Shown in pieces: positions 17,493 to 24,394 of a stretch of 33,270 nt of DNA. The notes beneath the pieces were generated by a model. The model saw nothing but the letters and a program-made list of their open reading frames with translations, did no database searches and was not told the origin of the DNA. The first letter of the stretch is position 1. Every line of letters begins with the position of its first letter. The position numbers and the translations under genes are program-made. This stretch comes from Frankia sp. AiPs1. Its GTDB lineage: Bacteria; Actinomycetota; Actinomycetes; Frankiales; Frankiaceae. Location of the stretch: assembly GCF_023716945.1 (NCBI RefSeq), contig NZ_JAMQQF010000021.1, positions 1-33,270 on the forward strand, read 5' to 3'.

Positions 17493-18446
17493 ATGGCGGA
17501 GGAGAATCGGCCGACAGTCGCTGTGATCGGCACAGGCACCATCGCCGTCGGCTGGATCACGCTCTTTCTCGCGTACGAGTTGCCGGTTCGGGTCATCAGC
17601 CGCCGGCCGGACGCCGGGCCGGAGGTCCTGGCCGGCGTGGCGGCGTTCGCTCCGGGGCTGGCAAACGGCGTGCCGAGGCGAGAGGGCTTGACCGAAGGCC
17701 TCGATGTGGGCACCGACTTGGAGAAGGCGCTGGAGGGCGCCGACGTGGTTCAGGAGAACGCGCCCGACGACCTGTCGATCAAACAGGAGCTGTTCGCCCG
17801 CATCGGCGCGGCGGCGGCGCCCGGGGCCCTGCTGCTGTCGTCCACCTCGAAGCTGCTGCCGGCCGACTTCACCGCCCTCATGGGCGACCGCGGCCGGGCG
17901 CTCGTCGGGCATCCGTTCAATCCTCCGCACGTCGTCCCGCTGGTCGAGGTGGTAGGCGGCCCGGAGACCGATCCGGCCGCGATTGAACAGGCTCTGGCCT
18001 TCTACCGGTCCGTGGGCCGGACCCCAGTCCTCATCCGGGAGCCGGTGCCGATGTTCGTCGCCAACCGGTTGCAGGCCGCGTTGTTGCGCGAATGCGTCCA
18101 CCTGGTCCGTGAGGGCGTGGTCACGGTGGCCGAACTCGACGAGGTGGTGACCACCTCGATCGGTCTGCGCTGGGCGACCACCGGGCCGTTCCGGTCTTTC
18201 CACCTCGCCGGTGGGCGGGGCGGCCTGCGGCACTGGCTCGGCAGCCTGGGGACCGGGCTGGAACGTAGCTGGCAGCAGCTGGGCAGTCCGGCGCTCGACG
18301 ACGGCACCGTACGGGCGATCCTGGATCAGGCCGACGCGGCCTTCGGCGACCGTACCTACGAGGAGCTCGCCGACGAGCGGGACCGGCGGCAGAACGCCGT
18401 CCTCCGGGCCCTGGCCGAGGTGTCGCGGGAGGAGTCCGGCCGCTGA
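17493..18446 (+). CDS. 3-hydroxyacyl-CoA-dehydrogenase-family ketoreductase (ActVI-ORF1-like)
   Basis: 317 residues of the 3-hydroxyacyl-CoA dehydrogenase family: dinucleotide motif GTGTIAVG (13-20), QENAPDDLSIKQELFARI, the active-site segment GHPFNPPH with His140, and a helical C-terminal domain. ActVI-ORF1 (RED1) of this family sets the C-3 stereocentre by reducing the side-chain ketone of the bicyclic intermediate, the step that commits to the pyran ring of benzoisochromanequinones. It is a strong class marker for this cluster. ATG at 17493 follows GAAGGGAG; the open frame extends far upstream but that part covers the divergent promoter and a shadow of the MDR gene. A hairpin terminator follows. 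Confidence 0.9.
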   Translation: MAEENRPTVAVIGTGTIAVGWITLFLAYELPVRVISRRPDAGPEVLAGVAAFAPGLANGVPRREGLTEGLDVGTDLEKALEGADVVQENAPDDLSIKQELFARIGAAAAPGALLLSSTSKLLPADFTALMGDRGRALVGHPFNPPHVVPLVEVVGGPETDPAAIEQALAFYRSVGRTPVLIREPVPMFVANRLQAALLRECVHLVREGVVTVAELDEVVTTSIGLRWATTGPFRSFHLAGGRGGLRHWLGSLGTGLERSWQQLGSPALDDGTVRAILDQADAAFGDRTYEELADERDRRQNAVLRALAEVSREESGR

Positions 18447-18452
18447 CCGCCC

Positions 18453-18490
18453 CGGCTGCCCGGCACCCCGATCCGGGTACCGGGCAGCCG
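18453..18490. terminator. Bidirectional terminator hairpin
   Basis: An 11-bp perfect stem, CGGCTGCCCGG (18453-18463) pairing with CCGGGCAGCCG (18480-18490), with further GGG/CCC pairing inside, lies between the convergent hydroxyacyl dehydrogenase and hexose 3-dehydratase genes. Confidence 0.85.
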
Positions 18491-18497
18491 ACCCCCG

Positions 18498-19799
18498 TCA
18501 GCGGTTCGCCAGGACGAACTCGCGGATCGAACCGGCCACGTAGTCCAGCATCTCGGCGGTCAGGCCGGGATAGACACCGATCCAGAAGGTGTGCTCGGTG
18601 ATGAGGTCGCTGTTGTCGAGCGATCCCGCGATGCGGTACTGCCTGTTCCGGTAGGCCGGGTGGCGGGTGAGGTTGCCGCCGAAGAGCCGGCGGGTGCCGA
18701 TGCGCCGCCCCTCCAGGTGGGCTACCAGGCCGGCGCGGGTGAAGCCGGCGTCCGGCCGCACGGTGATGACGAAGCCGAACCAGCTCGGATCGCCGCCGGG
18801 CGTCGGCTCCGGCAGCAGCAGTCCGGGCAGCCCGTCGAGCGCCGTGCGCAGACGCTGCCAGTTCCGCCGCCGGGCGGTCCCGAAGTCGTCCACCCGGCGC
18901 AGCTGGGAGAGGCCGAGAGCCGCCTGCAGATCGGTGGACTTCAGGTTGTATCCCACGTGCGAGAAGATGTACTTGTGGTCGTAGCCGTGCGGCAGGTCGC
19001 CGAGCTGCTGGTCGAAGCGCTTGAGGCACTTGTTGTCCTCGCCCGGCTCGCACCAGCAGTCCCGGCCCCAGTCCCGCAGCGACTCCACGATGCGAGCCAG
19101 CGCCATGTTGCTCGTCAGCACACAGCCGCCCTCGCCCATGGTGATGTGGTGCGCGGGATAGAAGCTGACCGTGGCGATGTCGCCGAAGGTGCCGGTGAGC
19201 CGGCCGTGGTAGCGAGTACCCACCGCGTCGCAGTTGTCCTCGATCAACACAAGTTCGTGCTGGTCGGCGAGGTCCGCGATCTCGGCCACCGGAAACGGGT
19301 TGCCGAGCGCGTGAGCGATGATGATGGCCTTCGTCCGAGGCCCGATCGCCTCCGCGACCCGGTCGACGGTGGTGTTGTAGGTGCCGAGGTCGACGTCTAC
19401 GAAGACCGGTATGGCTCCGTTGTGGATGATCGGGTTCACTGTGGTCGGAAAGCCCGCGGCGACGGTGATGACCTCGTCGCCCGGGTTCAGCCGCCGCTCC
19501 TCCAGGGCGGGTGACGTCAGCGCGCTGACGGCGAGCAGGTTCGCTGAGGACCCGGAGTTCGTGAGGTGAGCCTTGCGCAGCCCGAAGTACCTCGCGAAGT
19601 CGCGCTCGAAGCGTCGCGCGCTGACCCCGGCTGCGATACGCATGTCCAAAGCCGCCTCGACGAGGACGACGCGGTCACCCTCGTCGAGGACGGCGCCGGA
19701 CGACAGTACGGGCGTGACTCCGGGGATGAACTCGTCCCGGACAGTGTCCCGATGGTACTTGCGGACCTGCTCCAGGATCAGTGACTTGTCGTCAGCCAT
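18498..19799 (-). CDS. NDP-4-keto-6-deoxyhexose 3-dehydratase (E1/SpnQ/UrdQ type)
   Basis: 433-residue DegT-fold enzyme in which the PLP lysine is replaced by histidine (His217 in SFYPAHHITMGEGG), the mark of PMP-dependent C-3 deoxygenases. The iron-sulfur ligands are Cys190, Cys248, Cys250 and Cys258, matching the C-X57-C-X1-C-X7-C spacing of E1 exactly. It removes the C-3 hydroxyl of a 4-keto-6-deoxy (or 2,6-dideoxy) NDP-sugar using electrons from a reductase or ferredoxin. No dedicated reductase is visible here, as is common for SpnQ-type enzymes. ATG at 19799 follows GGAGG 9 bp upstream. It is 76 bp downstream of the 3-ketoreductase and probably co-transcribed. Confidence 0.95.
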   Translation of the reverse strand: MADDKSLILEQVRKYHRDTVRDEFIPGVTPVLSSGAVLDEGDRVVLVEAALDMRIAAGVSARRFERDFARYFGLRKAHLTNSGSSANLLAVSALTSPALEERRLNPGDEVITVAAGFPTTVNPIIHNGAIPVFVDVDLGTYNTTVDRVAEAIGPRTKAIIIAHALGNPFPVAEIADLADQHELVLIEDNCDAVGTRYHGRLTGTFGDIATVSFYPAHHITMGEGGCVLTSNMALARIVESLRDWGRDCWCEPGEDNKCLKRFDQQLGDLPHGYDHKYIFSHVGYNLKSTDLQAALGLSQLRRVDDFGTARRRNWQRLRTALDGLPGLLLPEPTPGGDPSWFGFVITVRPDAGFTRAGLVAHLEGRRIGTRRLFGGNLTRHPAYRNRQYRIAGSLDNSDLITEHTFWIGVYPGLTAEMLDYVAGSIREFVLANR

Positions 19800-19875
19800 A
19801 ATGTTGTGCCTCCTGTGCTAGCGGTCCCGGTGCCACCGGGCGTCGGAAAGGGAACCGGGTGTCGGCGTGCTGCCG

Positions 19876-20898
19876 TCAGCCGGCCGTGACCTGGCTTGCC
19901 ATCGTGCGGGCCCGGTCGACGATCAGCGCGTGCGCGAGCGTGTCGCCGTGGCTGGTGACGCGACGCGCGCGAATCGCCGCGACGAACGCCGTCAAGGCGT
20001 TCCGGCACTGGTCGTCGGGGGCCAGCGGGTGGCGCTCCCGGGCGCCACCTCGCTCGACCGTCACGACCGGGCAGTGTGCGGGCGGAGTGGTGAAGACATG
20101 CTCCACCCGGATCGAACCGCTGCTGCCGATCACCTCGAGCTGCGAGACGTAGCCGTGGGCCAGGCCGAAGGACAGGTGCGCCGTCACGCCGTCCGCGCGG
20201 TGCAGCAGGATGCCGCCGCCGAGGTCCACCCCGGTCCGGGAGTCCTGCCGGAGGGCCGCGCCGGCAACGGTCAGCTCCCGTCCGAGCGTCAGGAGAGCGG
20301 CCCGCAGCGGGTAGCCCGCCGTGTCGAGCAGCGCCCCGCCGCCGAGCTCGGGGCGCAGCCGGATGTCCCCCTCGGGCCGGGGCGGGATGGCGAACGTCGC
20401 GGTGAACAACTGCGGATCGCCGATCGTGCCCTCGGCCAGTAGCGTGCGGATCGCGGTGTGCTGACTGTGCCAGGGGAACATGTAATTCTCCTGGAGCACC
20501 AGTCCGTGGCGGGCCGCGAGGTCGACGAGCTCGGCGGTCTCGGCGTGGCTGGTGGTCAACGGCTTCTCGGCCAGGACGTGCTTGCCGCTGAGCAGCGCCC
20601 GCCGGATCCAGGTGGCGTGCAGGGCGGCAGGCAGCGGCAGATAGACGGCAGCCACGTCGTCGCGATCGAGTAGGTGCTGATATCCATGCACCGGCTCACC
20701 GCCGTAGCGCCGCGCGACGTCCGCGGCCTTGACCGGGTCGCGGCTCGCGACGGCGGTGAGCCGGGCCCCGGCGATACCCGCCAACGTCGGCAGAATCCGT
20801 CGCGTCGCGATGTCAGCGCAGCCGAGCAGCCCCACACCCACCGTGCGGAGGTCGTCGTTCCGGGCGGTTCCGGTGCTCGGCTCGGCGGGCTCAGGCAT
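19876..20898 (-). CDS. NDP-hexose 3-ketoreductase (Gfo/Idh/MocA family)
   Basis: 340 residues: an N-terminal Rossmann domain (VGVGLLGCADIATRRILPTLAGI), the family lysine in HVLAEKPLTTSHAE, and a C-terminal Gfo/Idh/MocA alpha/beta domain with GGGALLDTAGYPLRAAL. Members in antibiotic clusters (UrdT, LanT, SpnN type) reduce the C-3 keto group formed by a 2,3-dehydratase during 2-deoxygenation. No 2,3-dehydratase is in the window, so its partner must lie elsewhere or be lost. ATG at 20898 follows GGAAAGGGG. It is divergent from the LLM oxidoreductase; the SoxR promoter between them points only toward the LLM gene. Confidence 0.9.
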   Translation of the reverse strand: MPEPAEPSTGTARNDDLRTVGVGLLGCADIATRRILPTLAGIAGARLTAVASRDPVKAADVARRYGGEPVHGYQHLLDRDDVAAVYLPLPAALHATWIRRALLSGKHVLAEKPLTTSHAETAELVDLAARHGLVLQENYMFPWHSQHTAIRTLLAEGTIGDPQLFTATFAIPPRPEGDIRLRPELGGGALLDTAGYPLRAALLTLGRELTVAGAALRQDSRTGVDLGGGILLHRADGVTAHLSFGLAHGYVSQLEVIGSSGSIRVEHVFTTPPAHCPVVTVERGGARERHPLAPDDQCRNALTAFVAAIRARRVTSHGDTLAHALIVDRARTMASQVTAG

Positions 20899-20930
20899 CG
20901 ACTGTCCCCTTTCCTGCTGGTGGCCCGGCC

Positions 20931-20962
20931 AGCATGGACACGTGACCTAGAGACCCGCTTGA
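20931..20962 (-). promoter_or_regulatory. Weak SARP-like site before the 3-ketoreductase
   Basis: On the minus strand TCAAGCG (20956-20962) and TCTAGGT (20945-20951) are 11 bp apart, and CATGCT (20931-20936) begins exactly 8 bp later. The heptamers match the TCGAGCG consensus poorly, so the layout is suggestive only. Confidence 0.35.
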
Positions 20963-20991
20963 AGCCCGCCGGGGACGCCCGCGCCAAGTCC

Positions 20992-21022
20992 TTGACCTCA
21001 GGTTCACTTGAGGTTCGATAAT
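20992..21022 (+). promoter_or_regulatory. SoxR box in a 19-bp-spacer promoter (LLM oxidoreductase)
   Basis: CCTCAGGTTCACTTGAGG (20996-21013) matches the classical SoxR box with both outer arms kept. It lies between -35 TTGACC (20992-20997) and an excellent -10 GATAAT (21017-21022), spacer exactly 19 bp. Transcription would start near 21030, about 35 nt before the ATG at 21064. No equivalent -35 exists on the minus strand. Confidence 0.9.
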
Positions 21023-21063
21023 TCCGGATACTGACGGCAGCGCTGAGGAAAGGCACGAGCCCC

Positions 21064-21957
21064 ATGGACATCGGCGTAGGACTTCCCGGCCATGTACGAG
21101 ACCTCGACGGACGCACGTTGATCGAGTGGGCGACGCGAACGGAGGCCGCGGGGTTCTCCGCTCTGAGCGTCAGCGATCGGTTGAACTGGTCCTCCCCCGA
21201 ACCGCTGGTGACACTGGCCGCCGCGGCCGGTGCCACCCAGCGGATCAAGCTGATCAGCACCATTCTGGTGGCGCCGCTACGCGCCAACCACGCACTGCTC
21301 GCCAAGTCCGCGGCCACCGTGGACCGGCTGGCCGGGCCGCGGCGGCTCCATCTCGGCCTGGCACCCGGCGGCCGCGAAGAGGACTTCACACTGAGCAAGC
21401 TGGACTTCCGGCAGCGCGGGCGGCAACTGGATGAGCTGCTGGCCGACCTGCATACCTTCTGGCAGCCGGACAGCGAGGTCGGTCCATCCCCGGCCACCCC
21501 TGGCGGTCCGGCTCTGCTCTTCGGCGGTATGTCGGAAGCGACCCTGCGCCGCATCACCACCTACGGAGGCGGCTGGGTCATCGGCGACTGCACCGTGGAG
21601 GAGTTCCAGGGCTTCGTCCCCAAGGTCCAACAGGCGTGGGCTGCCGGAGGACACACCGGGTCGCCGAAACTGGTCGCGTCACTGATGTTCGCACTCGGCC
21701 CCGACGCGAGGCAGGCCGCCGCGGACGCCATCGGGCCGTACTACGCCTTCATCGGCGACGAATGGGCGCAGTACTCCATCGACGCCGCGCTCACCACCCG
21801 CGACGACATCGTCACCGCGGTCGAGCAGTTCGAGAAGGCGGGCTGCGACCAGCTTCTGTTCATGGGCAACAGCGCTGATCCCGATCAGGTGGACCTCCTC
21901 GCCGAGGCTGTCCGCGGCGCAGCGGGCGCACGTCGTGAGGCCACGGCGACCATTTGA
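21064..21957 (+). CDS. LLM-class (luciferase-like) flavin/F420-dependent oxidoreductase
   Basis: 297-residue TIM-barrel protein of the bacterial luciferase-like family (MDIGVGLPGHVRDLDGRTLIEWATRTEAAGFSALSVSDRL; RIKLISTILVAPLRANHALLAKSAATVDRL; HLGLAPGGREEDF). Such enzymes use FMNH2 or F420 for monooxygenation or hydride transfer. Two roles are possible: a tailoring redox step on the naphthoquinone, or product protection. The SoxR-box promoter directly upstream favours a step induced by the quinone itself. ATG at 21064 with GAGGAAAGG about 10 bp before it. It is followed 82 bp later by a glycosyltransferase stump. Confidence 0.88.
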   Translation: MDIGVGLPGHVRDLDGRTLIEWATRTEAAGFSALSVSDRLNWSSPEPLVTLAAAAGATQRIKLISTILVAPLRANHALLAKSAATVDRLAGPRRLHLGLAPGGREEDFTLSKLDFRQRGRQLDELLADLHTFWQPDSEVGPSPATPGGPALLFGGMSEATLRRITTYGGGWVIGDCTVEEFQGFVPKVQQAWAAGGHTGSPKLVASLMFALGPDARQAAADAIGPYYAFIGDEWAQYSIDAALTTRDDIVTAVEQFEKAGCDQLLFMGNSADPDQVDLLAEAVRGAAGARREATATI

Positions 21958-22039
21958 CGAGGTGGTCGGAAAGCCGCTCCAGTGAGACGCGACGACGATC
22001 TACGACATTGGGCTCCACCTACTTACTGGGAGGGCCCGC

Positions 22040-22105
22040 ATGCGCATACTCTTCACCGTCTCGTCGTGGGCGACGCATTACGCCGCGATGGTCCCCGTCG
22101 GCTAG
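22040..22105 (+). pseudogene. Glycosyltransferase stump (first 21 codons only)
   Basis: ATG at 22040, preceded by GGGAGGG, opens a frame beginning MRILFTVSSWATHYAAM, the conserved N-terminus of EryCIII/DesVII-type GT1 glycosyltransferases (usually followed by VPLGWAL). It ends at TAG 22103-22105 exactly where insertion-sequence debris starts. The remainder of the gene is not found on the other side of the debris. It was probably a second aglycone glycosyltransferase co-transcribed with the LLM gene, destroyed by insertion and deletion. Confidence 0.75.
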
Positions 22106-22316
22106 TACGGCAGCCGTAGTTTTGTGATCACTTGATCTGGATGAGCTGGTGGTGGGTGGCCGGGTGGGCCTGGCCGCGCGTCGGTGTCGGGGCGTGGAAC
22201 GGCCACCACCCTGCTGATCTCGACTGACTTTCGAGGCACAGTCGCTACGATGGGGCCACCTCGCCGGCGTCACCGCGACGCGGTGGACCACAAAGACATC
22301 CCAGGAGCGCTAAATG
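22106..22316. other. Gene-free stretch, probable insertion-sequence debris
   Basis: No convincing gene on either strand. It joins the glycosyltransferase stump to the IS110 remnant and is likely a mobile-element end or scar; no inverted-repeat pair could be matched with confidence. Confidence 0.4.
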
Positions 22317-22826
22317 TCAAGCAGCGCATTGTTGGCGATGGGTCCAGGCGGTGTCCTCGTTGTAGGGGGTGCCGGTTTTGAGGCATCCGTGGAGGATGCC
22401 GACCAGACGGTTGGCCAGCTGCCTGAGAGCGGCGTTGTGGGTGGCGCCGCGGGCGCGTTGCCGGTTTTCGCCGGGGTTGGCGCCTTGGCCAGCAACTCCA
22501 GGGCGTCGGTCGCGTCCAGGTCTTCGAACGCGGCCAGCGCGGCGGGGAAGTAGTCGCGCAGCGCGTGCCGCAGCCGCTGGACGTGGCGGGTGCGATCCCA
22601 GCTCAGCGACTTGTGCGCCCGCGGCGTCGCTCTTGGCGCCGGAGACTCCCAGCCGGTCCCGGAACCGGGCGGCCTGCAGGGGATTGACCGCCAGCACCGT
22701 GTATCCGGCCGCGACCAGTGCCGTGACCCCCCCGCCGTCGTCCATCACCTCCACGTCGTGGTGGTCCTGAGCCCAGTCGTCGCCGACGAACAGTCGCAAC
22801 GTTCCTCCGTCCACACGCTCGAACAC
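22317..22826 (-). pseudogene. IS110-family transposase remnant, internally deleted
   Basis: Minus strand. The N-terminus reads LRLFVGDDWAQDHHDVEVMDD, the DEDD-transposase start of IS110/IS116/IS902. It then jumps to LVAAGYTVLAVNPLQAARFRDRLGVSGAKSDAAGAQ, missing the segment between. A frameshifted part around 22500-22600 reads as a DYFPAALAAFEDLDATDALELLAKAPTP-like segment in another frame. The C-terminus (ARGATHNAALRQLANRLVGILHGCLKTG) follows with most of the second domain deleted. About 169 codons remain of about 400, so it is inactive. It disrupted the neighbouring glycosyltransferase gene. Confidence 0.85.
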
Positions 22827-23052
22827 CGGGTGCAGCCAACCGGAGAACCATCAGCGACCTAATCACGCAGTGCTCACACCAGCACAAAGCCGGTGGGCAC
22901 GACATCCCAGCAGCGATCAATCCTCCGGGCCAACCGACTAGGGCACGGTCTTTCTTCAGGACTCCACGTCCAGGAACACAGAGTGCTCACCCGCCAGCGG
23001 CTACCACCAGGAGTCTGCCGGACGGCAACTCCCCGAACTGATTGGGAGCAAC
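22827..23052. other. Intergenic region before the secreted protein
   Basis: No gene seen. It holds the end of the IS110 debris and the upstream region of the secreted protein, with GGGAG at 23044-23048 as its ribosome binding site. No SoxR or SARP site was found. Confidence 0.4.
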
Positions 23053-23724
23053 GTGATCAGAACCCGTAAGTGGGTCCGCGCACTGGCCGCACTGGCCGCA
23101 CTGGCCGCGCTGGCCGCCGGTGCCGCCATCACCGGCGCCGCTACCCCTGCCACCGCCGCGGACACGCCGGCCCAGGCGGCGGTTACCACCGCCAGCACCG
23201 TCCCGTACGTCTGCCAGACCAGGATTACGGGCACGTGGACACCGGTGCTCGACTACAGCCGAGGGTTCAGCGTCACCGCGCCCAACCAGGCCGCGCCGGG
23301 GTCGAAGGTGCGGATCTCGTTCAACCCGGATCCGATCGTGGCCGACGCACGGTTCAACAAGGAGATCCGCCTAGTGCCGGTGACCTACCGGCTGCCAGCC
23401 GGCGCGCAGTTGCTCGACTACAGCCTCTCCGAGGGAAGCGGCCTCGGTTCCTCTCGTCAGGTGGTGTCGCCGTTGGGTGACGAGATCCAGGTGCTCGCAA
23501 GCGGCCCGTTCCACGGGGGGACCGCGTTCGACCTGCCGACGCTGACGGTGACCCTCAAGGCGCCACAGTCGGGCGTGCTGACGACCGGCCCGGGTGGTGA
23601 CAGTTTCCTCGACCCGGGCTTCGGCTGGTGGCGCGAGCAGACCACCTCGCTGCAGTGGGATCCCTTCCAGTGCTATCCCGACCCGGCCCAGCCGACGGTG
23701 TTCTCCACGACCACGATCAGCTGA
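23053..23724 (+). CDS. Secreted protein of unknown function
   Basis: 223 residues starting with GTG at 23053. A basic start (MIRTRKWVRALAAL) and a run of Ala-Leu-Ala repeats form the hydrophobic core of a Sec signal peptide, with likely cleavage around ATAADTPA near residue 38. The mature part is beta-rich, with one Cys near its start (VPYVCQT) and one near its end (FQCYPDP) that could form a disulfide, and no recognised enzyme motif. The family is not recognised. The signal core is encoded by a 9-bp tandem repeat (GCACTGGCC-like, about four copies). It lies between IS110 debris and soxR, and may be cargo of a past insertion rather than part of the pathway. Confidence 0.75.
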   Translation: MIRTRKWVRALAALAALAALAAGAAITGAATPATAADTPAQAAVTTASTVPYVCQTRITGTWTPVLDYSRGFSVTAPNQAAPGSKVRISFNPDPIVADARFNKEIRLVPVTYRLPAGAQLLDYSLSEGSGLGSSRQVVSPLGDEIQVLASGPFHGGTAFDLPTLTVTLKAPQSGVLTTGPGGDSFLDPGFGWWREQTTSLQWDPFQCYPDPAQPTVFSTTTIS

Positions 23725-23845
23725 CAGCAGCTTCGACCCATTTCCGGAGAAGTGTGTACGCTCGCCTATCGGCGTACCCACTTCTCCGTTCGTGTTGTGC
23801 GTCGACCCGCGCCGTTGATCGCCGACCCACGAGGTTGACACTTCG

Positions 23846-24331
23846 ATGACCCGCGACGAGGACGTCTCCATTCCCATTGGTCGTAAGGAGCTGTCGATCG
23901 GCGAAATGGCGCAACGCATCGGCGTCTCGGTGTCCACACTGCACTTCTACGAGTCCAAGGGCCTGATCAGCGCGCGGCGGACCGCCGGCAACCAGCGCCG
24001 GTACGACCGGGAGATACTGCGTCGTATCGCCTTCGTACGCGCCGCGCAACGGTTCGGTATCCCGCTCAACGAGATCGTCGAGGTGCTGCGGCAACTGCCC
24101 GAAGGGCGCACCCCGACACGGCAGGACTGGGCGGTGCTGTCCGAGAACTGGCGGTCCGAGATTGATCGCCGGATGGAGGACCTCCGGCGGCTACGCGAGA
24201 ACATCACCGACTGCATCGGGTGCGGCTGCCTGTCCATCGCCCGGTGCGCTCTGGTCAATCCCGAGGATGAGTACGGCCGGCGGGGTCCCGGAGCGCACCG
24301 GCTGCTGCGCGGAGACACGGATCCGTCCTGA
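23846..24331 (+). CDS. soxR: Redox-sensing MerR-family activator SoxR
   Basis: 161-residue MerR-family regulator. The N-terminal winged helix is LSIGEMAQRIGVSVSTLHFYESKGLI and GNQRRYDREILRRIAFVR, with a dimerisation helix and the [2Fe-2S] motif C-X2-C-X-C-X5-C at Cys123, 126, 128 and 134 (CIGCGCLSIARC), nearly identical to Escherichia coli SoxR. In actinomycetes SoxR senses redox-active natural products directly rather than superoxide. Three matching SoxR boxes lie in this window (9940, 20996, 26440), so a local regulon is inferred. No box was found before soxR itself. ATG at 23846 has a weak upstream GAGG. It is convergent with the exporter gene, separated by a hairpin. Confidence 0.97.
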   Translation: MTRDEDVSIPIGRKELSIGEMAQRIGVSVSTLHFYESKGLISARRTAGNQRRYDREILRRIAFVRAAQRFGIPLNEIVEVLRQLPEGRTPTRQDWAVLSENWRSEIDRRMEDLRRLRENITDCIGCGCLSIARCALVNPEDEYGRRGPGAHRLLRGDTDPS

Positions 24332-24364
24332 CCCCACCGTTCCGGGCGCCGTCGGACGACGGAG

Positions 24365-24391
24365 AACCGCCGGGCCGAGGGTGCGGCGGTT
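24365..24391. terminator. Hairpin between convergent soxR and exporter genes
   Basis: AACCGCCG (24365-24372) pairs with CGGCGGTT (24384-24391): an 8-bp stem with an 11-nt loop, located in the 63-bp gap between the two converging stop codons. Confidence 0.7.
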
Positions 24392-24394
24392 TCG

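Noticed and set aside
19005-19035. CTTGAGG-like half of a SoxR box
   Set aside because: Lies inside the 3-dehydratase coding region, has only one arm and no -35/-10 pair.
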